Shown: positions 33,600 to 45,070 of the stretch, in pieces | Layout of the letters: each line of letters begins with the position of its first letter | How positions within the stretch are numbered: the stretch's first letter is position 1 | From: Molossus alvarezi | Taxonomy: Eukaryota > Chordata > Mammalia > Chiroptera > Molossidae | Assembly: GCA_037176705.1 (NCBI GenBank) | Contig: CM073890.1 | Span: 98,508,591-98,572,590, forward strand | Length of the DNA: 64,000 nucleotides | Direction: 5' to 3' | The notes under the pieces: model-generated | What the model was told of the DNA's origin: nothing | The model's database searches: none | Seen by the model: only the letters and a program-made list of their open reading frames with translations | Position numbers and translations under genes: made by a program

Positions 33600-34100
33600 C
33601 TATTTACCAAGCATTGGAAAATTGGCATTGGGAACACAAAGATAAATAAAACACTACACATGTTTTCAAGGAGCTCATGGTCTAATGAGAAAACAGTCAC
33701 AGTTAACATAATTCACCGTAATAAGTGCTACGTCACAGGTGAGCACCAAGTGCATGAGACCTCGAGTGAAGGCACTGCATGGATCTAGGAAGTTTCTCAG
33801 CAGGGATGATCTGCGCTGTGTTAAGGATTAGTAGGTGCTAACTAGGAAAGAAGCATGAAAAATATATTCAGCCAAAACAACGTTACCTGAAAAAGGAGCA
33901 CGCACCACACCAAAATATTTCAAGTTGCAATCTATTATGTCTGGGATGTCTGGGGAATGCAGGGTGTGACAGGGATGAGAACGACCATGTAGCCAGGAGC
34001 AAAATCAAGTCAGGAATTTAACATGCTAAGAAATGTATACTAACCCCAGAGTTAATTGGGAAACTATAGAAAAATGTAAAGTTTAGGGATAGCCTGAATC
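33600..34100 (+). repeat. Ancient mammalian repeat, family not named
   Basis: ggaacacaaagataaataaa, tcaaggagctcatggtctaa, gtaataagtgctacgtcaca and, later, gatgagaacgaccatgtagc follow the order of a well-known old interspersed repeat ('... tggggatacaaagatgaata ... caaggagctcacagtctag ...'). I do not recall its name with confidence. The copy is highly diverged. The region near 21.4 kb may derive from a later part of the same repeat. Confidence 0.5.
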
Positions 34101-35615
34101 CTGAAAGAAATCCACTGGCTAATTAGCTACTCTTCCTCCTAGAAAGTGCTAAAGGCATCCTGGACATCAGATCCCACTGTTTGAGAATTCAAGCTGACGT
34201 CTGCCTTGCTATTTATATGGTCTCCTTCTGACAGTGGCTAAATAACTTCGATTTAATTTTCTATTACAATCTCCAAGTTTTTCTCAGTAACCTTGACTAA
34301 AAATGAATATCCAGAAACCCCTCATATTCTTTCCATGGAGTCAGTTACTGCCATGATAGCCTGCCCTTGGTAGGGACCTTAAGAAGACATTTCACAGATT
34401 CTGTTCCAAGGTAATATATTTTGGGTTTAGGATTTAATTGCTGTTATTCCCAGGTCTTGCTTAAAATTAAATGGGGAAGAATTCATAGCACTAGATCAGC
34501 ACCTGAGGACGTTCAGCTCTGAACAGAAGGAAATATTTTATATTCTGATTAAGTTGTACCACAAGAAATATCAGCATGTGAATATGCACATTATAGACAG
34601 ACATTCAATGGATGGATAGACATGCAGATACACAGAGACTGGGCATGGTCACCTCCAGAATAGAAAGGAACTTCCAGAAGACTGAGATTGACCATTATAC
34701 ACACAAAAGTGAATATATGAAGGAACAGGTTTCTAAAATAATTTTTTTAAAATTGTGTATATAAATGGGAGAAAAACCAGAGCAAAAAAAATTTTTATAT
34801 ACATATTCTAAGAAATTTAAGAAAAAGGGGGAGAAGCAAGTGAAGACAGAACACTTTTGAGTTATAATATAGATTAGAGAAATTTCTCATAGACAAATTC
34901 TATTATATCAATAAAATGGGAAAATAAGGTTATATCACTAGAGAACCTTATTGTCCGAATAGTGAAGGTAATAGAAGTTAAGTAGCTAGAGAAGAATAGA
35001 AATTAAGTAGTTAAAGAGGCCAGAAACATGTTATGCAGAGAATATAAACATTTGAAATTCCTAATGACAGGAAGCATTATTGAACAAGTGTGAAGAGGTT
35101 GACTAAAATTAAACAGAATAACCTACTAGTGGACACATTTGACCTGTGGTTAATTTTCTCTAGCAAGTCTGAATAGCAGGAAGCAAAACTGGAACAAGGA
35201 GCTAAATGAATTTGACAAGTGTGTTAAGTTAGGGAAAAAAATTTAAAGACATTAAGAAAATAAATGTTATTCTCTGCTAATTAAGAAACAACAAGCAACA
35301 TAGCTTTCAAATAGTCTAAGGTCTTATCTTACACTGGGAAATAAAATTCATGAGTAATGTAGGAAAAAATTAGTTAAGGAATGCAAGTACTATCTACATC
35401 ATTGTCTTTTACATTCAAGGTAATCATTAGCACTGTTGCTATCCAAAAATAGGGGTAAAAATGAAAACTACACCTGATGAGTCCATCGGCTATTTTTCCC
35501 TTTTCAACAAGAAAAGTGATTAACTGCAACGGTTGATATTTTTATGTAGTAATACCAGATTGCCCAACAACTCTGTTCTGTGAAATGAGTGTCTTCACTG
35601 AGTATCAATAACCAA
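34101..35615. other. AT-rich unannotated stretch
   Basis: Nothing recognised in 1.5 kb; no frame longer than 60 codons. Confidence 0.4.
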
Positions 35616-36246
35616 GTGTTATGGGATGTGTCCTGGTAATCATCATATGTTGAAGTTCTAACATCCAGTACTTCCGAATGTGACTATATGTGAAGATATG
35701 GTCTTTAAAGAGGATACTAAATTATAATGAGGTTTACCCGGCTGGTGTGGCTCAGTGGTTGAGCATCGACCTATGCACAAATGTCGCGGTTAGATTCCTG
35801 GTCAGGGCACATGCCCAGGTTGTGGGCCTGATCCCCAGTGGAGGGCATGTAAGAGGTGACCAATTGATGTTCTCTCTCATCAATGTTTCTGTCTCTCTCT
35901 CCCTCCCCCTTTCTCTCTCTCTAAAATCAATAAAGAAAAAAAATTTGTAAAAAATGAGGTTACTTATGGTGGGCCCTAATCCAACTGACTGGGGTCCTCG
36001 TGAGAAAAAAAATTTGGACACACAAAGAGACACCAAGGATGTGTGTACATAGAAGAAAGACCACATGAGGACGCAGCAAACAGGCAGCCATCTGCAAGAC
36101 AAGAAGAGAGGCCACAGGAGAAACCAAACCTGTCGACACCTTAATCCTGGAATTCTGTCCTCCAGAACAGTGAGAAAACAAACTCTGTCCTTTAAGTCAT
36201 CCAGTCTGTGGTATTTTGTTATGGCATCCCTAGCAAACTAATACAG
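35616..36246 (+). mobile_element. MaLR (MLT1/MST-like) LTR, split by a SINE
   Basis: gttatgggatgtgtcctggt, catatgttgaagttctaaca, gtctttaaagaggatactaa lead up to the SINE. After it, tggtgggccctaatccaact, gacaccttaatcctggaatt, cctccagaacagtgagaaaa and ccctagcaaactaatacag close the LTR. These are classic MaLR LTR phrases in the right order. Without the SINE the LTR is about 415 bp. Confidence 0.9.
35737..35948 (+). mobile_element. Ves SINE inside the MaLR LTR
   Basis: Head ccggctggtgtggctcagtg, landmark cagtggagggcatgtaagag, end ctctaaaatcaataaagaaa. The LTR word aatgaggtt stands on both sides (35727-35735 and 35954-35962) and the LTR reading continues across. Confidence 0.93.
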
Positions 36247-36960
36247 ATTTTGAGACTGAGAGGTGAGGCGATGCTGTAAAGATAAATATCTAAAATGTCG
36301 AAGTAGCTTTGGAAGAGAGAAATGGGTCGAGGCTGAAAGAGTTTTGAGGTGCATGTTAGGAAAAGGCACGATTGCTTTGAAGAAATTGCTGGTAGACACA
36401 GAGATGCTTCTGGTGACGCAACAGATGGAAACGAGGAGCACGCTGCTAGACACCGATGAGAAAGTGTTCTTCATTACACAGGACTTGACTGAATTGTGTT
36501 CCAGTGTTTTGTAGAAAGTGGAATTTGTGAGCAAGGAAATTGGATATTTAGTTGAGGAGGTTTCTAAGCAAACACTGAAGGTGTGAAATAGGACAATAAA
36601 GCTGCGTGGCTGCAAACAAGCATTATCCTTCAGGAAGATGGAAGAATAACCCCGAGGGCGACGCGGAGACCAGCAGGGCTGCTGTCACCACGGTGCAAAG
36701 GGCGCAGGTGCACCGGGTGAGGCTGTCTTTTCCTCAGCCTCAGAGGGAGGGGACTGCCACCCCAGATGCCCCAGAAGATGAGACCGTCTCGTCAATGGGC
36801 CTGGAGGGCAGAGCACAAACCCAAAAAGGAGTATCTCAGGCATTAAATCTGAAGGGCTTGCTTGGGATCCATGGCTAAATTCTCCTTTCTAATTTCTCCC
36901 CCTTTGCAAAAAAATATCTGAGACCTGTCACAATCCTGTATTTTATAAGGCACATGACTT
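36247..36960 (+). mobile_element. MaLR internal region remnant
   Basis: Directly after the LTR, gttttgaggtgcatgttagg (36341), ctgaattgtgttccagtgtt (36489) and ggatatttagttgaggaggt (36542) match MaLR/MST internal DNA. An 83-codon frame at 36263-36514 lies in it but is a decayed retrovirus-like remnant without an identifiable domain. The similarity fades beyond about 36600 and I could not find the 3' LTR. The right boundary is a guess. Confidence 0.7.
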
Positions 36961-37416
36961 GTGTGGTTTCATAGGTTCACAGCTGGAGAAGTTTATCTCA
37001 GGATGAATGACCCATACTTGATTTAGGAATCTCCAGTTTTTTTTTATAATGGCTGCAAGGAAGCCTGTTCCAACTTTGCCCAGGAGAGGTGCATTATCTT
37101 TACTGTACTTGACAACAAAGAAACCTGTCATATGCTCTAGAGAAAAGACCTTTCTCTATCTTGCAAGGCTGTTTGCTATCCATGCCTCCTGGAAAAGACA
37201 GTCCTGCAAAAACTGAATGCCTCTGGCTGGTAAAAGTTCAGAAATGAGAGACCCATGAAGAATCCTCTCCCAACAATTACTAGGTAGAATTGAGTGTACT
37301 CAGGTACTTATTAAGAATAAGTAATAATAATTTAAAAAAAGCACATAGACTTAGAAATTAATTGACTGGTAAAATTATAAAATCTTTCCTATAAATAGAT
37401 GGGGACCCTTCTAAGT

Positions 37417-37419
37417 AAA

Positions 37420-37468
<49 letters not shown>
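37417..37468. repeat. A-run plus (TA)n microsatellite
   Basis: Eleven A's pass into about 20 TA units. A possible origin from a retroposon tail is not supported by any element immediately upstream. Confidence 0.95.
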
Positions 37469-37472
<4 letters not shown>

Positions 37473-37662
37473 CTTTAGTTTTAGACATGGTGAATATGAA
37501 CTGCCTATAGGATATAAAATGGAATTATCTAACAAGAAATTGGAAATTGATCAGGATATCCAAGAAAAATTAAAAACTGGATACACCAACATGTGAAATA
37601 TTCTTATGGCAAAGTCAGCTGAAGCTTTCTCATCCTTTTTAGGAAAATCTTCCAGCTCAAAA

Positions 37663-37873
37663 GTCAGGGAAACTAGGCCCATAGGTTAAATCCTGCCCAC
37701 CAGCTCTTTTGTACTAACATAGATAAAGTCTTATCAAGTCACAGTCACGCCCATTCATTTAGGTTTGTCTGCAGCTGCTTTTGGTAGAATTTGTTACAAC
37801 ACAGAATGTATGACCTGCAAAGGCAAAAATACTCGTTATCTGGCTCTTCAGAGAAAAAGTGTGCTGACCCCTG
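37663..37873 (-). repeat. hAT-Charlie-type non-autonomous element (MER20-like)
   Basis: The ends read gtcagggaaactaggccca (left) and aaagtgtgctgacccctg (right), the decayed inverted ends of a Charlie-type element. In between, cacgcccattcatttaggtt and gcagctgcttttggtagaat match the antisense of the family that also occurs twice at 59.8-60.8 kb. The name is from memory; the class is more certain. Confidence 0.7.
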
Positions 37874-38210
37874 TTCGACATTCTTGAATTTGTGTTTGTT
37901 TCTTTGGGCCCTTCCTGGACATTCAAAGCCATTTGTGAAAGTAGGCAAGATTCAGTCTTCCTTTCTAGGGTCTGATGTCACGAAACCTCCTTTTTCTCTG
38001 TAGCTTTGGAATTTGCTTCCCTATTTGCATTTACCCAGGTAATTTAAATCCAGTCAGAGCAAGAGTTATGTGCTTATATTAGGGGTACAAATTGCAATGA
38101 TTGAACCAAGAAAGAAAAAAATAATAATCTGGAAAGTCCTCTCAGAAAACACAGATTAAGGAAGACTTTGAAGGACAGCTGGGGCATTGACAATAAAAAA
38201 TTCAGAGTGG

Positions 38211-38424
38211 CCCTGGCCAGGTGGCTCAGTTGTTGAAGAGTCGTCCAGTACACGGAAAAGGTTGCAGGTTTGATCCCCGTTTGGGGCACATATAGGAGGT
38301 AACCAATTGATGTTTCTCTCTTAAATTGAGGCTTCTTCTCCCCCCACCCCCGCACCGCCTCCCTCCCTCTCCCCCTTCTTTTCTATCTGAAATCAATAAA
38401 CATATCCTCAGCTGATAATTAAAA
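38211..38424 (+). mobile_element. Ves SINE, variant with ggtggctcagttg head
   Basis: Head ggccctggccaggtggctca, then ggttgcaggtttgatcccc; the middle has a C-rich run (tccccccacccccgcaccgc) and the end is gaaatcaataaacatatcct. The flanks aaattcagagtgg and aaacttcagaact are an imperfect duplication. It is related to the copy at 25.0 kb. Confidence 0.87.
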
Positions 38425-39925
38425 AAAGAAAAAACTTCAGAACTGGTGAGGGCATTATAGGAGCAAAGAAAGGAGGTTGTAGGAGACAAGGTGGATGCTT
38501 AGAAGCAGGGAACCAATTTGCAAGGTTAGGTCAAAGCAATAGGATATGAACATACGTTTTCATATTGTTTTCTGATTCCAACTCTGTAACCGCTGAAACG
38601 TCTGAGACATACTCCATGTGTATTAGGCAGAACAAGAAGAAACAGGCAGAGTCAGCGAAAAGAAGTCCAAGGTAACCTGCTGTGACAAGCAAAGCAAATG
38701 AGAAGCTTGTTTGACAAAAAATAGATTCTACAGTCCAGTGGCTGTCCCTGCTGTTGACAGAGGCAGAGATGGGCACAATGCAGAGCCCATCAAGGTGCCG
38801 TCAAAGGGTGGCGAGCTGGGAACTCAGCCTAGGATTATGGTTTTCAAACAGCAAAGGAACACCTATGAATGTAGCGGTCATTGCAAAAAAAAAATAGAAT
38901 CTATCACTGAAAATGTTTATCATAATGGAATTTCTTACATTTGTCATAAAACTTGAAAAGTTATCCTAAAAAAAAAAACAAAAAACGGATGTTGTGGAAT
39001 CATATGTTAAAATTTTTTAAGGAATTTGAGATTTAAAACTTATCTTCCAGTTTCCCCAGACTGTGACAAGTAATGATTTGATTAACTCTATAGTTTCCTG
39101 GGGGAGGGCGGGGGGGGGGGGGCAGTCAGATGACTTTTAAGAGCACTGTGAGTTATGATTAATATGTAATTCTCTTATGTTTGTATTTGTCTGGTTATCT
39201 TATGCTGTTTCCATGTGCGATGGCTATGAATCTCAATCCATAAGCTTGAGTGTTCAAGAAACAGTATTTTATTTTCTGTATCAAGTCCTTTTCCCTTCAG
39301 TCCCTCAGCTTTCCTCCTGTCCCCAAGGCCATTCCAAGGAGTCCAGTATTTTGATTCAGATCCAAGGCAGTGTGGGAGGGGGCGCTCTCTACTCAGCAAC
39401 TCTCTCTTCACAGACACCTCTGATTCCCGGCCACAGGGCTGCTGCAGGGCCATCAACTCTCTTTGGCCTCCATGCCTTGCCTGGGACCCAGTCCCTTTGA
39501 AAGACTGTCTTTGTTTCTTCTTAGACTCACCATGTAACCAGCTCTCTTGAGGATTTATCTTGCTTTCTCTACAGAGGTATTTCCTGGGAGGCGAAAGATA
39601 ATCTCTACTGTTTCAGGATTGACATTCTTCTTTTTCTTACTTCATTAATGCCAAGGTCATATCTTTTATGAGTCTGTAAGAAAAGTACCTCTTCAAAACG
39701 CTAGAGCTGGCTCCTCCGCTTCCTTCCCATGGGCCTCAGCTGCTCAGTGGCATGAGTCAGTGGCTGTGGACTGGAGAGAATTTAGTCAGCATACCCAGCA
39801 TATTTAACAAGGCCTTCACCAAGGACACGGCCACAGGATTGCAGGATTCGTTAAAGAATAGAATTGAACAAATAAATAAAAGCATTCAGAATGATAGGAT
39901 TTATGTTTGTACTGTTGGATTAAAA
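38425..39925. other. Unannotated stretch with a G-run
   Basis: The only notable sequence is the G-rich run at 39100-39122. Frames at 39175-39500 on both strands overlap and neither has a recognisable domain. Confidence 0.4.
39100..39122 (+). repeat. G-run (gggggagggcg then 13 or more G)
   Basis: A G-rich stretch with a 12-15 base homopolymer. It is capable of forming a G-quadruplex in principle; there is no gene nearby to suggest a role. Homopolymers of this kind are also prone to sequencing error. Confidence 0.85.
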
Positions 39926-39930
39926 ACAAC

Positions 39931-40135
39931 AGCCTGGCCAGTGTGGCTCAGTGGGTGGAGCATTGTCCTATGCACCAAGAGGTCACTAGTTCGATTCCCA
40001 GTCAGGGCACACGCCTGGGTTGTGGGCCAAATCCCCAGTTGGGGGCACGCAGGAGGCAGCCAATCAGTGTGATGTTTCTCTCTCTCCCTTCCTCTCCATC
40101 TAAATATCAATAAAAATATATTTTTATAAAAGAAG
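39931..40135 (+). mobile_element. Ves SINE, caataaa type, left member of a doublet
   Basis: Head agcctggccagtgtggctca, landmark cagttgggggcacgcaggag, end ctaaatatcaataaaaatat. The downstream flank gaaggacag abuts the next SINE. Confidence 0.92.
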
Positions 40136-40143
40136 AAGGACAG

Positions 40144-40347
40144 CCTGGCCGGTGTGGCTCAGTGATTGAGCATCAACCCATGCACCAAGAGGTTGCCAGT
40201 TTGATTGCTGGTCAGGGCACATGCCCAGGTTGTGGGCCCGATCCCCAGAGAATATTGATGTTCTCTCTCATCGATGTTTCTATCTCTCTCACCCTCCTTC
40301 TCCCCTCCTCTCTCTCTAAAATCAATAAAGAAAAAAAATTTTTTTTA
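40144..40347 (+). mobile_element. Ves SINE, caataaa type, right member of a doublet
   Basis: Head cctggccggtgtggctcagt, end ctctaaaatcaataaagaaa. The aggacag word precedes and follows it. About 25 bp are missing after gatccccag: the usual ggggggcatgcaggaggcgg segment is absent and agaatattgatg follows. Confidence 0.92.
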
Positions 40348-40436
40348 AAGGACAGATATGAAAAAGGAGAAAGGGTAGAATAAATTTGAGGTATCATTGT
40401 GAACTTACAGTTTTTACTTATAAATATATGGGCATG

Positions 40437-40473
40437 TATGTGTATATGTGTGTGTGTATATGTGTGTGTGTAT
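40437..40473. repeat. TG/TA-rich simple repeat
   Basis: Alternating tgtgta tracts. The minus-strand frame over it encodes a His/Thr repeat and is not a gene. Confidence 0.9.
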
Positions 40474-40959
40474 AAAATAGATGTACATACATGTGAGTTT
40501 GTATACAATTCATATATTTTCTAATTGTTCTCTAAGAAGTCCTAAAATCTGTGGCACCCTGGAAATGATAATTAAATATCTGTTTCCCAGACTGTGGTTT
40601 CTAAATCCATTCAACAATTTTAAAAAGAAAAAGAAAACATAGTTTCTTGGGAAAATGGCTTATTTCAGGACCTGAACAAGGAAAATATCGGATTAATCCA
40701 AAATATTCTGTGATGACAGAAAGTAAGAGAGCTTACTCAATGGCTAATAGGGACATTGGGGGTAGGGGAAGCAGAGGGGTTGAACTGAAGGTGCCCCACT
40801 AACTAAACCTGAGAAAAATTTAACATCAAAATAAAGTATAGTAATTGATTATAGCCCACTGAAAAATATGAATGGAAGAGAAATCTATGCCTTACAGTAG
40901 AAAGCCCAACTAACAGAGAAGAAATAGCGGGACCTGTTCTCCAGAGAAAGTGTGCAAAG

Positions 40960-41742
40960 TACCCAGTAGGCACATCCAAAGAGGTTCAACATCATGTGTC
41001 ACTATTGATGTGCGAATGAAAACCACAAGAAGATAATTCACACCTATTAGGATGGCTAAAATAAAGAAGACAGACAATAACGAGTGTTGGATGTGGAGAA
41101 ACTGGAACTCTTGTATATTATCGGCAGCCACTTTAAGAGAACATTTTGGCAGCTTCTGAAAATATTAAACATAGAATTGCCACATGATCATAAATTCTAC
41201 TTCCAGGGATATATATTTTAAAAAATGGAAATGTATGTCCACACAAAAACTTGTGAGTAAATAAATGTTCACAGCACATTATGCATAATGGCCAAAGAGT
41301 GAAAACAACCGAAATATCTACTGACTGGTAACAGATAAACAAAATGTGGTATATCTAAACAATGGAATATTATTTGTCAATAAAAAGAAACAAAGTGCTG
41401 ATTCATGCTACAACACAGATAAACCTTGAAAACATTATGCTAAGTAAAAGAATTAAGTTACAAAAGGCCACCATTATGTGATTCCATGTATACGGATTAT
41501 TCAGAACAGGCAAATCTACTCTCTACAGAGAGTAGATTCATGGTTGCTTGGGGCTGGGGAAAAGTGGAGGTTTGGAGGGTGACAGCGAAGGGGTGCAGGG
41601 TTTCTTGTTGGAGTAATGAAAATGTTCTGAAGTTGACTGTGTCAGTCGATGCATAAGTCTGTACTAAGGCCATTCAAGTGTGCACTTTGAGAGAATGTAA
41701 TGATATTGAATCATATTTCAATAAAGCTGTTAGAAAAAAATG
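40960..41742 (+). mobile_element. Old LINE-1 3' end, sense
   Basis: ORF2 end phrases in order: gtacccagtaggcacatcca, attaggatggctaaaataaa, gaattgccacatgatcataa, aatggaatattatttgtcaa. The 3' UTR follows with gattcatggttgcttggggc, and the end caataaagctgttagaaaaa is the classic L1M-type polyadenylation region. Diverged, with no intact frame. Confidence 0.9.
41513..41538. repeat. Perfect 12-bp inverted repeat with 2-nt loop
   Basis: aatctactctct and its exact complement agagagtagatt are separated by ac. It lies in the 3' UTR of the old LINE-1 and arose from ordinary LINE-1 sequence by point changes. It does not resemble a terminator with a T-run. Confidence 0.9.
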
Positions 41743-41777
41743 TTAAAGAAACATATAGACCTCACTTATATTTTTAT

Positions 41778-42073
41778 TTCTAATATTTTTTAATTTATCT
41801 TTATTGTTGAAAGTATTACAGATGTCCCTCTTTTCTCCTCTATTGACCCCTCCCCCTGGCTCCTTCCCTTCCACCTTCAAGGCACGTCTGTACCCATTGG
41901 TTATGTATATATGCATATTAGCTCTTTGTTTATCTCTTCCTGCCCCCAACCCCCAACCTCCTTCTCTCTGAGGTTTGTCAGTCTGTTCTCAGCTTCCATG
42001 TCTCCGCATTTATTTTGTTCGACAGCTTATTTCATTCGTTATATTCCACAAACAAGTGAGATCATGTGATATG
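41778..42073 (-). mobile_element. LINE-1 3' UTR fragment, antisense
   Basis: tttattgttgaaagtattac (41802), the C-rich 3' UTR (ctctattgacccctccccct), then gtttgtcagtctgttctcag and ccacaaacaagtgagatcat at the 5'-truncated end. It is a bat-type 3' UTR lying head-to-tail against the older LINE-1 on its left. Confidence 0.9.
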
Positions 42074-42381
42074 TTTTAAATGACTGAGCAGCCTCATGAG
42101 ATCCCTTAAGAAAATTCTTCCCTTAAATCTTGGATTTCAAGATAAGAAAACCAAGTCAGAATTTCTCTCTGTAGGTCAGGCAGGTGCCCTTGCCTACACA
42201 CCAGTTCCAGAATCAGTCCCAGAAGAGGTGATGAGTGGAGCCCTTACTGCAGCAGCAACACAGAGCGCGTTGTTGTTCACCGCACACCCCGGCCACGCTG
42301 CGCTGTGGGCAGCCACGGGCTATGTCTCGCTATATCGATAATGTTGACCATAATGTGTAGTTTCAAAGTGTTCTTCGTTCA

Positions 42382-42631
42382 GCCCTGGCCGGTTTGGCTC
42401 AGTGGTTGGAGCGTCGGCCTGCGGTACAGAGAGACCCAGGTTCAGTTCCCGCTAAGGGCACGTACCTCGGTTGCAGTTTGTCCCCCGCCCTGGTTGGTCA
42501 TGCGGGTGGCAGCCACTCGATGTGTCCCTTCACATCGATGTTTCTCTCTCTCTCTCTTCCTCTCTCTCCCTCTCGCTCTATCTGAACAAAAAATGGAAAA
42601 ATGTCCTCGGGTGAGGATAAAAAAAAAAAAA
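42382..42631 (+). mobile_element. Ves SINE, gaggata type, 17-bp perfect duplication
   Basis: The exact duplication aaagtgttcttcgttca (42365-42381, 42632-42648) frames a well preserved copy: head gccctggccggtttggctca, middle gtgtcccttcacatcg, end cctcgggtgaggataaaaaa. This is among the youngest insertions in the window. The 180-codon frame at 42305-42847 runs through this SINE and the next one and is an artefact. Confidence 0.96.
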
Positions 42632-42667
42632 AAAGTGTTCTTCGTTCAAATAGCCTTTAAAAATGAA

Positions 42668-42886
42668 GCCCTGGCCAGTTTGGCTCAGTGGTCAGAGCGT
42701 CGGCCTGCGGTCCAGAGAGACCCGGGTTTGGTTCCCGCTAAGGGCATGTACCTCGGTTGCAGTTTGTCCCCGGCCCTGGTTGGGGTTGTGTGGGTGGCAA
42801 CTACTCAATGTGTCTCTCTCTCTCTCTTCCTCCCTCTCTCCCTCTAGCCCTATGAATGCAAAAAGTGTGCTCAGGTAAGGATTAAA
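42668..42886 (+). mobile_element. Ves SINE, gaggata type, tail turned into a microsatellite
   Basis: Head gccctggccagtttggctca with box B-like gggtttggttcc; end gctcaggtaaggattaaata. The A-tail region has been replaced by the TA/CA repeat that follows. It begins only 20 bp after the duplication of the SINE to its left. Confidence 0.93.
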
Positions 42887-42966
42887 TATATATATATACA
42901 CACACACATATATACATATACACACATATATATATGTATGTGTGTATATATATATATATATATATG
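42884..42966. repeat. Compound (TA)n(CA)n microsatellite
   Basis: TA runs flank CA/TG tracts (atatatacacacacac ... gtgtgtatatat), forming imperfect inverted repeats. The repeat grows out of the SINE tail. Confidence 0.93.
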
Positions 42967-44650
42967 AAAACTGCATCTTTAAAAGTCTTTGAAAAATATT
43001 TGAGCATCTCCTACATGTCATATAGCTTGTCTTTGGCTTAAGGCCAGTTATCGGGTTATATTATGGTATGTTGCAATTACCCCGTGAATTATAACTGATG
43101 AGCGTGAACACGGACAATCTCCTTGCTCGTTACATTGTCAGTGACAATTTCATGACACTTCCTATAAAGCTTTTCCATTCTGGAAATATATTTTCAATCA
43201 GACCCAGTGTACTGTCAACTGTCCCTAAGAAGTAAGTAAGGAGGAAGTGTGGAATTCATCCCTACTTCATTGTGCTGTTGGACTTTTTTAATGCAAAAAA
43301 TCTATTCACTTCTCCCTGTCCCATATATAAGGTACAAACATAATAATTTTAATAACATTACTAATGATCTTATACAAAGAAGAATATAATTCTGGAAGCC
43401 CTTTTCTCTGTTTTCTTGTGGAACTTTGTAGCTGAGATCCACATCTCAGGTAAATCTCAGAACATTTTATCTTCATTGCTGAAAATACTGATTAGTAATA
43501 TAAAGCAATAATTTTGACAAACTTGATGAAATATTTAGCCTCCATAGATTCAGAACCTAAGGAATTATCTTCTTATATAATTTGTTTAGAGTCTGCTGTT
43601 TTGAGGTCATTAATGAGAACCAAATATGTTTTGGTTGGACATTCTGTTCATAATTCATTTTCACAAGATGTGAAATGAACAAGTGAGATTTTTTTCTTAA
43701 GAGATTCATGTGCTAATTGATATTTCAGTAAATAATGAAAATTCAAAAATATTTTAATGTTATAAATACCAGTTTCTTACTTTAATTACTTAAAGCTCTT
43801 GAGCACTCTAGGAACACAAAATTTTATTATCATAATTAATTAGAGTATATTAATTTTAAAATAATATCCATACATTTTAACTGATTAATAGATTTTCAAC
43901 ACAAAACATTGAAGGGGATTTTTCACTTCCAACTTATGTATAGCATGTTCTAGTCATCTATAAAGCATATTCAGATGTCAAAAATAAGTTCAAATAATCC
44001 TGTATTCCTGAAGTTGAATCAATGGGATGATAACCTATGTGCACAAATGATTATTGATAACATATTAATTGAATTCTTTTTAAAAAGCCACTGAATCAGG
44101 CATTCACGATTTGATATCACAAATACTAAAGCCAAACCCAAGGCTGATGAAATCGTTGCTGCCAAGCACAAAGGCCAAAGCGGAATTTTGGCTCATACAA
44201 AGCCAAGGTAGAACATGTCACCCAACATTCTCTGAAAACTTGCCAGGCCTTGGCCAGGCCACTGGGACATTCCAGGGAAGGTGTGAACTTTATAGTTTGC
44301 CTGAAACAAATACACATAAACACGGTAAGGTATTCGTAATGTTCTTTACTTGATGTAGCCAACATCATTAATACTTATTGTCTTGTAAAGCCAGAAAAAT
44401 TTGCAAATAATGTCTACACGTCCAGTTTCAAGAGACAACAGTGTCTTCAAACTGCAACAGAGACTTTTCAGTCTAAGCTCCTTCACTCCCCCATTCACCG
44501 TATTCCATTCAGTTACTGAAACCGGCTGGTTTGCATGACTGAGCTGTTGAGATGGACGCCTGCAGACTGCAATGCAGATTTGGTTCCTTGTTCATATCCA
44601 CATTGGACACTTGGGAAAATTCAAAACTGTTAGTTGTGAGGTTTCCAAAG
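42967..44650. other. AT-rich unannotated stretch
   Basis: Nothing firm. The overlapping frames at 44111-44368 on both strands have no domain. The run at about 44526-44590 (ctggtttgcatgactgagct ... agatttggttcc) vaguely resembles a decayed Ves head. Confidence 0.4.
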
Positions 44651-44660
44651 AGAAGGTGGA

Positions 44661-44923
44661 GCCCTAGCCAGTTTGGCTCAGCGGTTAGAGCGTCGGCCTG
44701 CGGTCCGGACAGACCCGGGTTCGGCTCCCGCTAAGGGCACGTACTTCGGTTGCAGTTTGTCCCCGGCCCTGGTTGGTCGTGCGGGTGGCAGCCACTCGAT
44801 GTGTCCCTTCACATCGATGTTTCTCACTCTCTCTCCCTTCCTCTCTCTCCCTCCCATTCTATCTGTACAAAAAATGGAAAAATATCCTCGGGTGAGGATA
44901 AAAAAAAAAAAAAAAAAAAAAAA
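44661..44923 (+). mobile_element. Ves SINE, gaggata type
   Basis: The duplication agaaggtgga is exact (44651-44660, 44924-44933). Head gccctagccagtttggctca, end cctcgggtgaggata followed by about 24 A's, a long tail consistent with youth. Confidence 0.95.
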
Positions 44924-45070
44924 AGAAGGTGGAAAATGTGAATCTATGTGACTTCAATGATTTTGAATATATTTGGGAAACAGTATTTATCCTATGTCTT
45001 TTGTACACATTTAAAATTTTGAAGATAAAACACCCCTTCTTTATTTTTATTTATTTATGTATTTATTTAT

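Noticed and set aside
36606..36878. 90-codon plus-strand frame as a host exon
   Set aside because: It lies at the fading edge of MaLR internal sequence and has no splice-site support or domain.
42394..42470. tRNA-like sequence with box A and box B
   Set aside because: It is the head of a Ves SINE. The acceptor and anticodon stems do not pair as in a functional tRNA, and the same is true for the other SINE heads.
42305..42847. 180-codon plus-strand open frame
   Set aside because: It reads straight through two SINEs; the apparent protein is translated tRNA-like head and CT repeat.
44526..44595. Possible fourth short tRNA-head-only SINE
   Set aside because: The resemblance (ctggtttgcatgactgagct, agatttggttcc) is weak, there is no gggcac end, no A-tail and no duplication.
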